From positions 18,345,001 through 18,409,000 of the forward strand of contig NC_079875.1 of assembly GCF_029227915.1 (NCBI RefSeq): 64,000 nucleotides of DNA. Direction: 5' to 3'. The position numbers and the translations under genes were made by a program. Source of the stretch: Hydractinia symbiolongicarpus (taxonomy: Eukaryota > Cnidaria > Hydrozoa > Anthoathecata > Hydractiniidae). The stretch's first letter is position 1; every line of letters starts with the position of its first letter. Positions 37,094 through 48,494 of this stretch are shown piece after piece. The notes beneath the pieces were generated by a model that was not told the DNA's origin, ran no database searches, and saw only the letters and a list, made by a program, of their open reading frames with translations.

Positions 37094-37656
37094 TTAAGCA
37101 CACCTTAAATAAACTATCATTTTTGATGATCAATTAACAGGTGCAATTATTTGTTATATTTTTGAACAGATTTTCTTCAAACTCACCTTGATCCCTCAAA
37201 AGCTAAAGCATGAAAAACCTCTTTTCTTCACTGGTCTCGAATTTAACTTTAACAGAAGATGGAGTTAGATATATATCACAACAGATTATATCAAACTCTT
37301 TTCCAGTTTCCAAAGTGTTGATTGATGCCGTAAGTTGGTAGAAAATTGGTAGAAAAGAACTAATTTCAATTGTCCAGAAACAACTTCTATTATTTACAGG
37401 ACTGGAATGCCCAATAATAATAATTTTTACTGTTTTTGACATTTCACTTCTTTTTAACATTTTTTCAGCCAATAACAGAGGGTGGGGAGAGGGGTCAAAT
37501 ATCAACTGACTATATATATATGCCAATAAAAAAGACAAAAATCATTTGTCAAGGGGCCCTCAAAATTATTTTTTAGCATGCTAAAAAATATATATAATTA
37601 TAGCATTAAATTTTGAACACAACTTTCATTATCCAGTAATGCAAGAATTTGTGTAA

Positions 37657-40641
37657 ATGGAGGAACCTCTGGATGATCTCAAAAAGCAAATCACTACCCT
37701 AACAGAAATTGGCCATAAAACATTGGCGAATGGTTCCCCAGATGAAGCAAGCGAAATATTTCGACATGTTTGTAATTTAGCTGAGCAAACAAAAGATGAC
37801 TTTATGAGACGAGGTTGTTATTTCAATCTTGGGGCATGTTATGTAGCTTGCCAGCAATCAAAGTTGGGACTAAAATACCTTGAACAGGCCATTCCACCTG
37901 ACGGTGTGGATGATGGAATAGAGAATTATGCGGACCTGTGGTATAACATTGGTATTGCTAATCATGCTCTTGGAAATATAGACAAAGCTGTTGTTGGATA
38001 CGAAAAAGCACAGATCTCCTACCATGAGCTGTCTGCAAAACGTTTGGAAGGAGGATGTCTGTGTAAACTGGCAGTGTGTTATCATTTAAAATATCGCTTG
38101 AAAGACACATACGACATGTACGTTAAATCTCAGGAAATATACAATGAACTTGGTGATAAAAACAGCCAGGCCTTAAGTTTAGTGAGTGCAACAGGCGTGT
38201 TGTCTGAGATTGGTGACATTGACGGTTGTGCCAAATTGTTGGATCAACTCTTAGATGTGTGTCAAGAAATCGAGGACAAGCATTTACAAGGTATACTGAC
38301 TTTATAAAATTATCTATATTTTTAATTTTGTTAAAAACAATCTTTAAAGCTAGCCTTTTACTCAAAAATATATATACTTTAATAGATAAATAGATATACT
38401 TTTACTGGTAATGTCTTAAAATTGATAACAATCTGGACGATAGATATAAAATATTACCCCTCTTGATAAAACAGGTTAGCATTTTACGGTAAGCAGTTTT
38501 TGTTAAGAACGAAGCATATTATCCGGGTTTGAGACTGTGTTGCTAAATTTTACAAACTTATAACTTGGGCAGTTGCTTTAACTTTCAGCCAAATTTCAAA
38601 CCTACAAACTGTTTAAGAATACGACAAAGAGTTATTTCCTGAACCATATCAATATGTAACTTGCCTTCCATCAATCTTTTTGTTTTCTTCAAAAAAAGGC
38701 CTTATTTGAAAATATTTCTGGGGGCATTTAATGGGGCAATCAATGACTTATTAACCCTAAATGCGGGTCTATACGAATATATATAGTACCTCTGTCTCGC
38801 AAGGACCACACTGTGTTCAGTCCAACACCAACAACATTGTCATATCAATTTTATTTTTTCTCTTCTTTTTTTTTTTTATTTGTTTGTATTTATTTACACT
38901 TACCGTGCTATTTGTTTACTTTTATTACTTACTCCCTATTTTCTTTTAGCAAAGATCTACCATGATATTGGCTTATTATATATTTCTGAAAAACTTTACG
39001 AGTCAGCAGCAGAGTGTTTCGAGCAAGCCTTAAAATGTTTGGAACAAGCTCTCGTCATAGACAAATCCCTAAAAGCTACGATTATGCAAAATATCGGTGC
39101 CACTTGTAATTACTTGATGCTTTATGATCGCGCCATCACCTTTCATCAATTTGCGGCTGATCTCTACGGTGAGTACCTTATTGGAATTATTTTTTTGCAG
39201 ATTTCGCGAATCGACACGTAATTCGCAAAATTTGATCGCAGTTATAAAATGTGTTTTTGGCTAATTCGCGAAAATACATTATCGTGAACAGCTTTATTGT
39301 TTAAAATTAATCTTCGTTAAAACCTACCTATAAGATAAATGTCAAGTATTTAGAAATTCTTAGTTAGCTATAACTCAACATTTTTAAACGATGTATTGAC
39401 GAAATTAATTTCCCGCAAAATATTTTCATTTTTACTAATTAATACACCTTTCCCAAATTAGTTTTCTTTGATGGTGAAATCTTCAGATTCATACAACAAA
39501 CAAACAACCTGTTACAACAGGTTTTTTAATTTAATTTTAATTTTTTTAATTTAACTCTGCTTAAAACCGAGGCTTATTAGTGGAAGCAGAAAATTAAGAA
39601 CATGTTGACCGTAATATTAATACCACCAAAGCAGCATTTTCACTCCAAATTTTACACACAACAATCCAATGATGTTAAGTATGATCCTAAAATCAAAACA
39701 TCAAAATTCTAAAATTTTAAAAAACATATAATTCGGGAAACGTGTATTGAAATAAATAAATAAATGTCGCGAATGGCGCACATTGCGAAAACTTCATACA
39801 TTAAGGTATATTCTGCCGCTTTATTTTAGGTGAGGTTGGTGACAGGAAAGCTCAAACACAAGTGTTTTGCAATTTAGCCTTCGCACAAACGAAAAAAGAA
39901 AGTTACAATGAAGCTATCGCTTCATTTCAACATGCCGTGCAAGCAGCAAAAGATTGCGGAGACAAAGAGTCGCAGTGTCTAGCTACGGAAGGATTAGCTG
40001 CGATTTATTTTCGCCAGAAAAACTACGAGAGAGCGATTTCGTTTTACAAGGATTCCTTAAGTTTATTGTCGTTGTCAAAAGAAAAAGACTCAAAACATGC
40101 TGATCGAATCGTCGATAAACTTGCCGATGCACTACAATCAAGTTTACGTGATGAAGTGGAAAGCAGAGAGCGGCGATTTGATTCACCTGTCAAACACAAG
40201 GTTGTAATAAAACAGAGTCGTCCAAGAATTTCTCGAGAACACACACAGTATTCTTTGATTGCGAAAGGTTTAGAAGAAATTAGTTCCGTAGAAGACTCTT
40301 CCGAACAGGATAGCAACGAAAGTTTAGACGAAACGGAGAGTAACCAAGACGAGGAGAGCACGTATATAATCCAGAACGACGAGAAACAAAATAGATATAT
40401 TAACGAAGAGTACTTGGAAGAAAATATACATCAACAGAATGGAGTCCATTTTAGTACGAAAAGTGCTCTTAATCGTTATACCCACGAACAACCAAAGGAC
40501 TACGAAGACGACGACGTTCCACGGGCTGATAAAGAATATTATTTAGCAGTAGTCGCGCAAAAGCAGGCTGAAAGACAAAAAGAAGCCTCTGCTAAAGTTG
40601 ATCATCCAAAGGAGCCGTCAAAAATGTGCTGTGTAATGTAA
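37657..40641 (+). CDS. TTC24: TTC24-like tetratricopeptide repeat protein, three exons, 554 aa
   Basis: Probable orthologue of TTC24, a TPR scaffold of poorly known function. Coding exons are 37657-38290, 38950-39168 and 39830-40641, with GT-AG borders and matching phases (one nucleotide left over at each junction). TPR motifs run through about residues 10-365. They include FNLGACYVACQQSKLGLKYL, WYNIGIANHALGNIDKAVVG, IYHDIGLLYISEKLYESAAE, NIGATCNYLMLYDRAITFHQ, FCNLAFAQTKKESYNEAIAS and GLAAIYFRQKNYERAISFYK, ending with the KLADALQSSL helix. This order matches my memory of vertebrate TTC24. An acidic disordered tail follows (SSEQDSNESLDETESNQDEE). The last four residues CCVM form a CaaX box, so the protein may be prenylated and membrane-bound. 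The ATG has a good context (TAAATGG). An acceptor-like CATTATCCAG lies just upstream and may mark a 5' UTR splice or trans-splice site. Confidence 0.88.
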
Positions 40642-40661
40642 AAAACCCTATTCATTTTTGG

Positions 40662-40667
40662 AATAAA
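40662..40667 (+). promoter_or_regulatory. Poly(A) signal AATAAA
   Basis: Canonical hexamer 21 bp after the TTC24-like stop, implying a very short 3' UTR. Confidence 0.65.
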
Positions 40668-40699
40668 GAACCACATTGTGGAAGGTGATAAACGGGCTG

Positions 40700-43600
40700 T
40701 TGGGAGGTTAGGGTTGTTATATTTTTCAAGCCCCTTTACATCAATTAATATACTAAACATATACAATATCCATAGTTGAATATACGGAGTGTGTGAATGA
40801 GTATGTCATTCTTTAAAAGCATATACACGCGTTTTCTGGATGTGATGGTGGTCACACGATCTTTTTACGGAGATGCCACCTGTTTAGAGAAATCAGGGAA
40901 TTTGAAATTCGATCAGGGAGAATGAGTGGGCGAAGAAGGATTTAATAATGGAGTTTTTGTATTTTTTACTTTTTAATTTCGATGTTTTATGCATTATAGC
41001 TATATTTTTCTGCTTTAGTTAGTAAATAATTTTGAATGTCAATACGGCAAGCAAAATTTAACACACATATATACAGCTTTTCTGGGTTTTCATGCGAAAT
41101 TTTTATTCAAATTTTAATCATGGCAAAATTAACAAAAATCAACAAAATCAACAAAAATCAACCAAAAAAAATCATGGAATTATTTTTCTGACTAACGATG
41201 GCAACCCTATCTTAAGCAGGAGTTCTCGTACTATATTTTGTATTATATATGTCCTCCTAAAAAACTTGGTAGCAACGTCCTTCACGTGTGCATCCTGTCT
41301 TTCGTCATATTGGCAATAAACTCTTTCAAAAATTTTAATGCAATCTACATGTTGTAAATAAAAAATATGCACCTATCATTGTTTAAGTGGTTATGAAAAA
41401 GAAGCCGGTATTGACTGGTTCACAGAACTGGATATTTTAAAGACACACGCACACACCAAATTCGGGAAGAGTTTGGAATTCAGCCCTACGAGTTTAGACA
41501 CCAGCAGACAGACGGTTTTGTAAGTGTACGCCAACCTTTTTATGCGGAAGTGGTAATGTGGTGTATTTCAGGTAAATTTACATTGTGTCACAAACAGGGA
41601 AAAGGGAAAGGTGACAGATTTTTACTCAAGTATAGTGTTTTAAGATTTAAAAGATGGTTAAATCTTTCCTTGACTTGTTTTTATGTGTCTATATGAAGTT
41701 AACAAAAAGCAGAATGTTAATCTTTTCTATATATTTCCCTTTTTCTCGACAAGATCGGAAAGCAATTTTGTGACAGTGTATTTGATACTTTTATCTGCTT
41801 TCTTTTTTATATATAAATTATTATTTATTTGAAGTTGGTTAACTTGGTGTAATATAACGAGTATATATTTTTAGTATGTGATAATAATAATAACTCCGGG
41901 ATGTGTTTTTTTTGTCTGATCTACCTTGTCAGGGACTTTCTTTTCTTTCCTCTATTTCTCGACAGAAAATCACTGAAAGTTTTAGAGGTGCCTGTCACAG
42001 TCCATCTATGATCATCTCTTACAGTGACAAAACAAAATAACCATTCCAACGGGGCTGTTTTGCACCTACAGGGGTGCGGGTGAGACACCTTTTAAGTCAC
42101 AAAAACTGGGTACCTCAGGAGAACCAAACCGAGCACCCGTAGTGGGCAAAACGCATTAGTACCCAATACCCAATCAACGCTTGCAAAATGTGCTGCAAAA
42201 TTTGACCACCCTAAGACGTTTTCATAGGTGGACTGAACACGCAGCACCCTTAATAGGTTCTATATAGCGCCAGAAGATATGGTTCCTGAATTGAAGAAAT
42301 TACAGTGAATATTTTTGAACTCCTGATATATTTCATGCAAGAAGTACTAAAATATGTACATCATCTTTTAGTGGAATTAAAACATAGTGGAAGTAAAATA
42401 TATAGCGTTCTCTCATAAAAATATATATACAATTTTTTTTTTCGAGAGATAATATCAACATGTATAAATACTTCTACACATTTCAAATATCTTTATCACA
42501 TATACCCGGATGACGTTTCGGAAGTATTGCAAATATTTTAAAACTTTATTTTCTCACAAAAATAAATAAAATATGTACAATTTCTTTCTTCATGCGGCCC
42601 AAAAATAGTAAGCACGTTATATTTCAAAAAACATTTCATGTTTTGAATAAAAACGATCGTATTACCACATCGATATTTTTTTGGCGATTTTGTATAACTA
42701 CGAAGCGTCACTTTTAGCACCCCTAAAACTTTGAAGTAGATAGATTAATCCAAATTCAATCTGTATGAGATCTAATGAAAAGGTAAATATATTTTTTTTT
42801 TTAAATGATGCTACATATTTGACTTTTGGTAACCACTAGCTAGGCATTGCTATGCGAAGAAAGGAATGGTTTTCATTAGATATTTTAGAGATGAAAGAAA
42901 TACTCAACTAGCCGCATAAATTTGTGACTAAAAAAACGCCGACCTCATTCGGTGACGAAAACTTTCTGTTCATTGAGAAACCCTTAAAGAAAAACCGTTT
43001 CTTTGGGAGTCAAGTGATAAGATCTTCTCCATGGCCATGTGTTTCACACCGCCAGCAAAAATAAAGAGACGAGGCGCTAGGAACATGGTTAAGATCTTCC
43101 CGACAGGGCGTTTTGTACCAATTCGTCCTTCACAGACGCAGACCTTTAGAAACAAAATAAACATCACTGCCCAACTCCCCCGATTTTTATTTGCACCTAA
43201 GAATAACACAAAACTATCAAAATTACATATAAAAAGATTAACATGCACATAGTTAGCCGTCATCATAAAAAGAGCTGTCAAACAGAAATTATTGCTAATT
43301 AAAAATGCAAGTACAAATGTATGAACGTTAGATAACATGGAATTATGTTTTTCTTTTGTAAGAAATCAAGCAAACGGTCGAAAGGTAAAAGTTTTTAAAT
43401 TCTAAGGTCGTTTTACTAGAAAAAGTTTCTTAATTTTAAGATGTCTATAAAACAGGTATATTTAATCAAAAAAACATAATTTTAACACAACAAAGAGACT
43501 TTCATTGATATTTTTTGCCTTTTATTTTTCATCTAAAATGATTTTTGTTTCGTTGAAATCGCCAACTTTTAAGTTGTCTTCTCATGGTTCAATTGATGGG

Positions 43601-44505
43601 AGACGTGTTTCTTACTTAAAAATTTTACATTTTTAAAACTAGCAGAAGATTTATATATATTGAAAGCCAACTACTCAGTTCTTCATAAAGTGGTTTCTTT
43701 AGATAAAGAAAACAAAAAAGTGTAGCTACATCGGCTTATTTTAGAAGACAATCTTCTCGTAATAATTGCTTAACACAATTTTAAATTTGTTTTGCAGATG
43801 AGATGTTATCCGTCTCATCATTTAAAAGGATGTTTAAATGATGAATGTTTTATTCGATGTGATTGTTTCTTGAAAATCTAGTTGGATATTTATTTTTTAA
43901 ACAGCTTGGTGAATATGTTAAACTTTCAACCTTACACATGATAATATGATGACTTAAAATATGTTTAGTTGACATACACTAAGAAGTACACCGTTTTAGG
44001 GGTTAAAATTTCGTGACTTTTTAATGACCTTTAAGATAGTTAAAGCTTTTTGAATATCATGTCACACCTGTTGCCATGGGAACTCTTGGATTAACAATTC
44101 AAAAATCAAATTTTCCCTTTTCTTGTGCGTTTTTAAGTAATTTTAGGCATCAAATTGTGTTTTTATTTCAATGTTTTTGTTTTACCCCTTTTAACTTTTC
44201 CCAGGCTCAGAAAATACATGACATCATTTTTTACTGGATGACATCATCCCAAATTTTTTTTATCCCAGTCCTCCAAAATATTCCTCCCTCACCAGCTTTT
44301 TTTTAGCCCAAAAGGGTTTAATTTACCTTTAAGGAACGAAATTTTCGCGGGAATTTAATGTCGCAAATCAAAAAGTTGAATTTTCGCGAAAAATTAATTT
44401 AGCGAATTGCCAAAATTCAAATTTTTTGGAAAAAATTAATTTGCGCGATCTTGAAGAAATCAAAATTTTGAGTAAACTTATTTTAGAATTTTATCATAAT
44501 AATCA
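40700..44505. other. Intergenic, one uncertain frame only
   Basis: Mostly AT-rich filler. Repeated TTTTCGCGAA-type motifs occur at 44345-44440, just left of the next transposon. An RFX X-box-like GTTGCCATGGGAAC is near 44069 with no gene start nearby. The only frame listed separately is 42970-43338. Confidence 0.45.
42970..43338 (-). CDS. Uncertain hypothetical hydrophobic protein, 122 aa
   Basis: An open frame from ATG 43338 to TGA 42970 has three or four hydrophobic segments, for example TFVLAFLISNNFCLTALFMM and VLFLG, then AVMFILFLKVCVC. The C-terminal half (about 42990-43150) is less AT-rich than its surroundings. No family was recognised and no poly(A) signal follows. The opposite strand is open over part of the same stretch, so coding status and strand are both doubtful. 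Confidence 0.22.
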   Translation of the reverse strand: MLSNVHTFVLAFLISNNFCLTALFMMTANYVHVNLFICNFDSFVLFLGANKNRGSWAVMFILFLKVCVCEGRIGTKRPVGKILTMFLAPRLFIFAGGVKHMAMEKILSLDSQRNGFSLRVSQ

Positions 44506-46354
44506 ACCCAGCAAACACAAAGACGTCTTAAAGACGGCTTTTCATGACTCTCACTCGTCCGGACGTCTTCCGACTAAAAAAAACGTCTCAAAGACGTCTT
44601 TATTTGGTCTCTGTGGACCAGCAAAATTTCGTTCAAAAGAAACGTCTCAAACACGTTTTTATTTGGTCTCTGCAAGACAAGTAACATCTCGTCCGAAATG
44701 AATGTCATCATTTCTTTTCGTTTTAAAGATAATTTCACAACAAACAAATAACTACGTTAATTCTTTGCCCATTCGCAATTATTGACGTCGAAATAAACGT
44801 TCTTGATATTTTAGAATTTCTTATACAGAGGTAGCCAAAAATTCGAATTAAATTTCTCTAGCATACATTTTACAATGAAAACAGCGTTCGAATGACCGCA
44901 TAGAATAAACTTGTAAAGAAACTTCGTTCTATTTCAACAAATGTTGCATTTGACGTTTACTTTTAAACAAAAAAGAATAATGTGCTCCATAAAACAACAA
45001 GTAAATAGCAAAGCAAAAAGCTGTATTTACCCGAGATATGAATGGACAATGAAGAAAATATTTTGCTGATTAAAAGTAAGTATGTTAGATTTTTTTGTAC
45101 TTTCTCGGTCAGAAACATTTTAAATTTTTGGTCTTTACGCGGAAGATTATGCGTACGAATTATTTTAGGTCAGTTTTAAATGTTGGTGTAATGACTGAAA
45201 TGCATTTTATTAAAGGGTTGTTTGGATATAACTTCAAAGAATAAACACATCATCCAACGTGCACAATATGACAGACATATTTTACAAGCAGGGCTCAGAC
45301 CGAAGTGTTGATTGGCGAAAATAAAATGACGCTGTTGTTCAAGACAACCTTCAAAGATACTAACTGTTATTGTTCACGGTCAACAATTTTAATTTTGTAG
45401 TATTCCATTGTATATTTTGTGTTATGCATGCACGCTTTGTTATATGCAAAACAGCAGTTTAGGTAAATGCAGCTTAGGTTTTTCTGTTTTAAATGCTTGA
45501 TTGTTGCTTATCTGTTGCTCATTGAAGATTCATCTTTTAAAACAAGAAAAGTTTCCGAAAGTAATGATTTTGTTTTCGTTGTTGTTGCTTATAAAAAAGC
45601 TTGTATGTGATATTATTTTATTTTTATTAAACTGTTTTTTTATATAAATGATAGAAATATAAATTTTCTATTAAATTCTTCATCATCGTTTTCTTAACCC
45701 TTTTCTTGTTTTGGTTTTTCACACCTCCATCAGAATTAAAATTACTAAAATCCTAATACGCATAGGCTAAAAGTATCTAAAGCAGGCCTACCTTGGCAGT
45801 ATAACGTTTGAAAGAGACTAAATAAAGGCGTCTTTAAGACGTTATGGCACCTACAGGAGCGCCTCTAAAACGTCTTTAACACGTCGCAAAAAGAAGTCTT
45901 TTTTTCGTTTCTCAAAGGCGTCTTTAGGCGTTACGCTTTTATTTAGACAAGTCAGAGACGTCTTAGAGACGTCTCATCTGGTCTTTAAAAGACGTTTTAA
46001 AGACGTGTTTAGGACGTCTCGTGTTTTAAAGACGTGTTTAAAGGTGTGCGCAAATGCGTCAAACTTTTCATCAAACTCCATCAAACTAGCGAGTTTGATG
46101 AAAGATTTGATGCATTTGAGTTGAACCATCAAACACGATTTTTTCGTCAAAATGAGAAAAGAAGAAAAAAATTGAGTTTGATGAAGTTTAATTTCATCAA
46201 ACAGTCATTTTTAATAACCGCGATGAGTGCAAAAAATATCAACAGCGGAGGGTCCTACGAACATTTTGTGTTCACGCAAATGGAAAATTCAATTTCATCA
46301 AACATTCGCAGTTTGACGCATTTGCGTCCGTCTTAAGACGTTTCGTGTTTACTG
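44506..46354. mobile_element. DNA transposon with GACGTC-repeat terminal regions, about 1.85 kb
   Basis: The left end begins CCCAGCAAACACAAAGACGT and the right end, read inward, CCCAGTAAACACGAAACGTC. Both continue for about 200-500 bp as arrays of AAGACGTCTTAAAGACG-like words in mirrored orientation (44506-44700 and 45820-46045). No target duplication could be fixed. The middle (44700-45800) has no transposase. I cannot assign the superfamily. A separate MITE at 46049-46326 interrupts the right terminal region. Confidence 0.72.
46049..46326. mobile_element. Nested MITE, 278 bp, rich in TTTGATGAA words
   Basis: The terminal inverted repeat CGCAAATGCGTCAAACT (46049-46065) has an exact complement at 46310-46326. 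The interior holds many TCATCAAAC/GTTTGATGA words in both orientations. It sits inside the right arm of the GACGTC-repeat transposon, so it inserted later. The open frame across it is a by-product of its composition. No target duplication was identified. Confidence 0.78.
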
Positions 46355-46517
46355 GGAAGTGTGAATGCGAGTAAAGGGAACAGACTATTAAAATCTAACA
46401 ACAACAAAATAATTTTTTGCAGGATTTTTTTTTTTCTTGTGTAGCTATTTTAGAAAATCAAATCTTTCGCGAGAATATAATTTCGCGAATATTATTCTTT
46501 CAAAGAAACCATGCCAT

Positions 46518-46603
46518 CAACCTCGATCCCAGGCCTTATCTTCTCTTTTCTTTTTTGCTGTCCCTTATATCAAAAAGAAAAAGAAGCCCCGGGATCGAGG
46601 TTG
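46518..46603. mobile_element. Very short MITE, 86 bp
   Basis: The 13-bp inverted repeat CAACCTCGATCCC at the left has an exact complement at the right end. CCAT occurs on both sides (46514-46517, 46604-46607) as a possible 4-bp target duplication. The centre is pyrimidine-rich then purine-rich, so the element folds into a hairpin. The superfamily is unknown. Confidence 0.65.
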
Positions 46604-46701
46604 CCATGCTATGTATTACGCAAAAAAGTTCTGCAAGTTAGTCATACTTTAATTCTTTGTACTTGGATTCCCTGTTGTTTCTAAGCGATTGAGTTTTTTG
46701 T

Positions 46702-46789
46702 TGCTTAACTGCGCATTTAGCGAGACGCACGCAATGCGGTATAAAAAGGACGGGCGTACCCGTGGATTTTTCCACGAGCTAACGACTAT
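46702..46789 (+). mobile_element. Helitron 3'-end fragment
   Basis: It shares about 88 bp with the 3' part of the element at 63552-63691, including CGCAATGCGGTATAAAAAGG and the terminal hairpin CCCGTGGATTTTTCCACGAG. The last bases read CTAT instead of CTAG. It is followed by TCTAATATAATTAC, which looks like the 5' start of a second Helitron. Confidence 0.65.
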
Positions 46790-46830
46790 CTAATATAATT
46801 ACTGAGTCTTCAGTAGCCGCGAAAATCAAG

Positions 46831-47120
46831 TCATCCGTAAAAACATTTCCCACAAAATGAAACTTTTTGAAATCACTCATCCACAAAAATATTTTCCACA
46901 CAATGAAGCATATTGAGATCATTATCCACAAATAAGTTCCCCACAATATAAAACATATGGGATCACTCATCCACAAATATGTTCTCCACAATATAAAACA
47001 TATGGGATCACGCATCCACAAATATGTTCTCCATAATATAAAACATATGGGATCACTCATCCACAAATATGTTCTCCACAATATAAAACATATGGGATCA
47101 CTCATCCCCAAATATGTTTG
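46831..47120. repeat. Minisatellite, 45-bp unit, about 6-7 copies
   Basis: The unit contains ATCCACAAATATGTTCTCC and ends CATATGGGATCACTC. The central copies are near identical and the outer ones more diverged. Because 45 is divisible by 3 it stays open on the minus strand (repeating MSDPICFILWRTYLW), but there is no other sign of a gene. Confidence 0.93.
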
Positions 47121-48494
47121 TCACTAATAAGTTGTTTATTTAAGGTATTAGAAAAAGAGTCTAGGCTGAACAAATTTTAACTTATAAAAAAATTCTACAA
47201 TCAGTACATTACACTACTTCCATATATATAGCTACATTTCGTATCGACATTACATATCTACAAAACTACTTTCAGAAACCCACATAAAAAGCATTTCATC
47301 TACAAAACAATCTAAAATTACATAAACAAATCAGCTGTTACGAAGTAGCTAATAACGAACAAATTTTCCTCTGAAACACTACGTGTAATAATTAAACGAT
47401 TCCTTGTTATTTTACATAACATTGCATTTTTTTAACCTTTCGAATTAACAATATCAAAAACAAAAATGAGATAGTTATGTTTTTGACTTTAATTTTGTTT
47501 GGCTATATATATACACTAAATGCATCATAGGTATCTTTCTAGAGCTGGAGTTTAAGGCTCCACGTGCAATTTAGTAAAAAACACAATATAAGCATTTTAA
47601 TACCTAACTCACTTCAATAACTAGTATATACAATAAAGTAAAGAACACATGTCTAGCTCTCTTAAAAAACAACATGAAGTATATAATAGCTACATATCAT
47701 AAGTTTTATACATATTAACAAAATTTAAACAAGAAAATCAATTTATGTATGCTCTGCTCTTAAAGACAAAGTAAAATATAGAATACTAGTCGATTAGGCC
47801 CGTGGAAACTAGCTAGCTATGTAAAATTTTCATAAGTTTTATACATAAACAAAAATCAATTTATTGATTCAAACTTTTTTTCTAAAACAAACGATACTCT
47901 TCCAATTAAAGTGTACAATCAGAGAGGAAAGCTTGTGATGATTGTGTGGCAAAACGACAGACATAATCAGTTTAAAAATATATAATATTTTTATATATAG
48001 AATAAAATTGAATGTTAATGTATATTTAAAAATATTTACATGTATTTGGCACAATGTTCTGTCATTTTTAAAACAACTTACCAATACTACCCATAAACTG
48101 CTAATTATGTCAAAGTTAACAATACACCCGAAAGTCTAGTTAGCCACATTCAGTTCAGTAAAAGCACTAGTAGTTTTAACCCCTGCTTTAGTTAGCAAAA
48201 AAACAAACATAAAATACATTTAAGATTTGTTTGCAGCCACAGGGTGAGCATAAAAAGTTGTAGCTATTTTTGCTAGCTAGCTAACTGGATTCTTTGTTTG
48301 TTTGTTTTTGATCAAATCAACATTGTTTTGCATAGATTATAGTAATACTGTGTTCCTGGCAGTCCGCATGCAATTCTTAACAAAACGACCAAAATCTTTT
48401 AAACCAACTGTCTCAGAAATCGAAAAATCAAAAAATTGCCCTAGGAAAGAGGTTGGCAAGTCATTTCCGATAAAAAAAAGTAAAGTTTAATTTT
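47121..48494. other. Intergenic, 3' flank of the NLR gene
   Basis: AT-rich with no gene recognised. It presumably includes the NLR 3' UTR, but no AATAAA was seen close to the stop on the minus strand. Confidence 0.5.

Noticed and set aside
37203-37538. Minus-strand 111-codon frame divergent from the TTC24-like gene
   Set aside because: AT-rich composition, no domain, and the only good donor nearby (GTGAGT) is in a frame blocked by a stop. More likely chance.
42970-43338. Hydrophobic 122-codon frame as a confident membrane protein
   Set aside because: The opposite strand is also open, no family is recognised and no signals follow. Kept only as a low-confidence feature.
46034-46336. 100-codon plus-strand frame
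   Set aside because: It coincides with a MITE bounded by exact inverted repeats.
46779-47111. 110-codon repeat protein with a 15-residue unit
   Set aside because: Open only because the 45-bp minisatellite unit is divisible by three; no start context or splice support.
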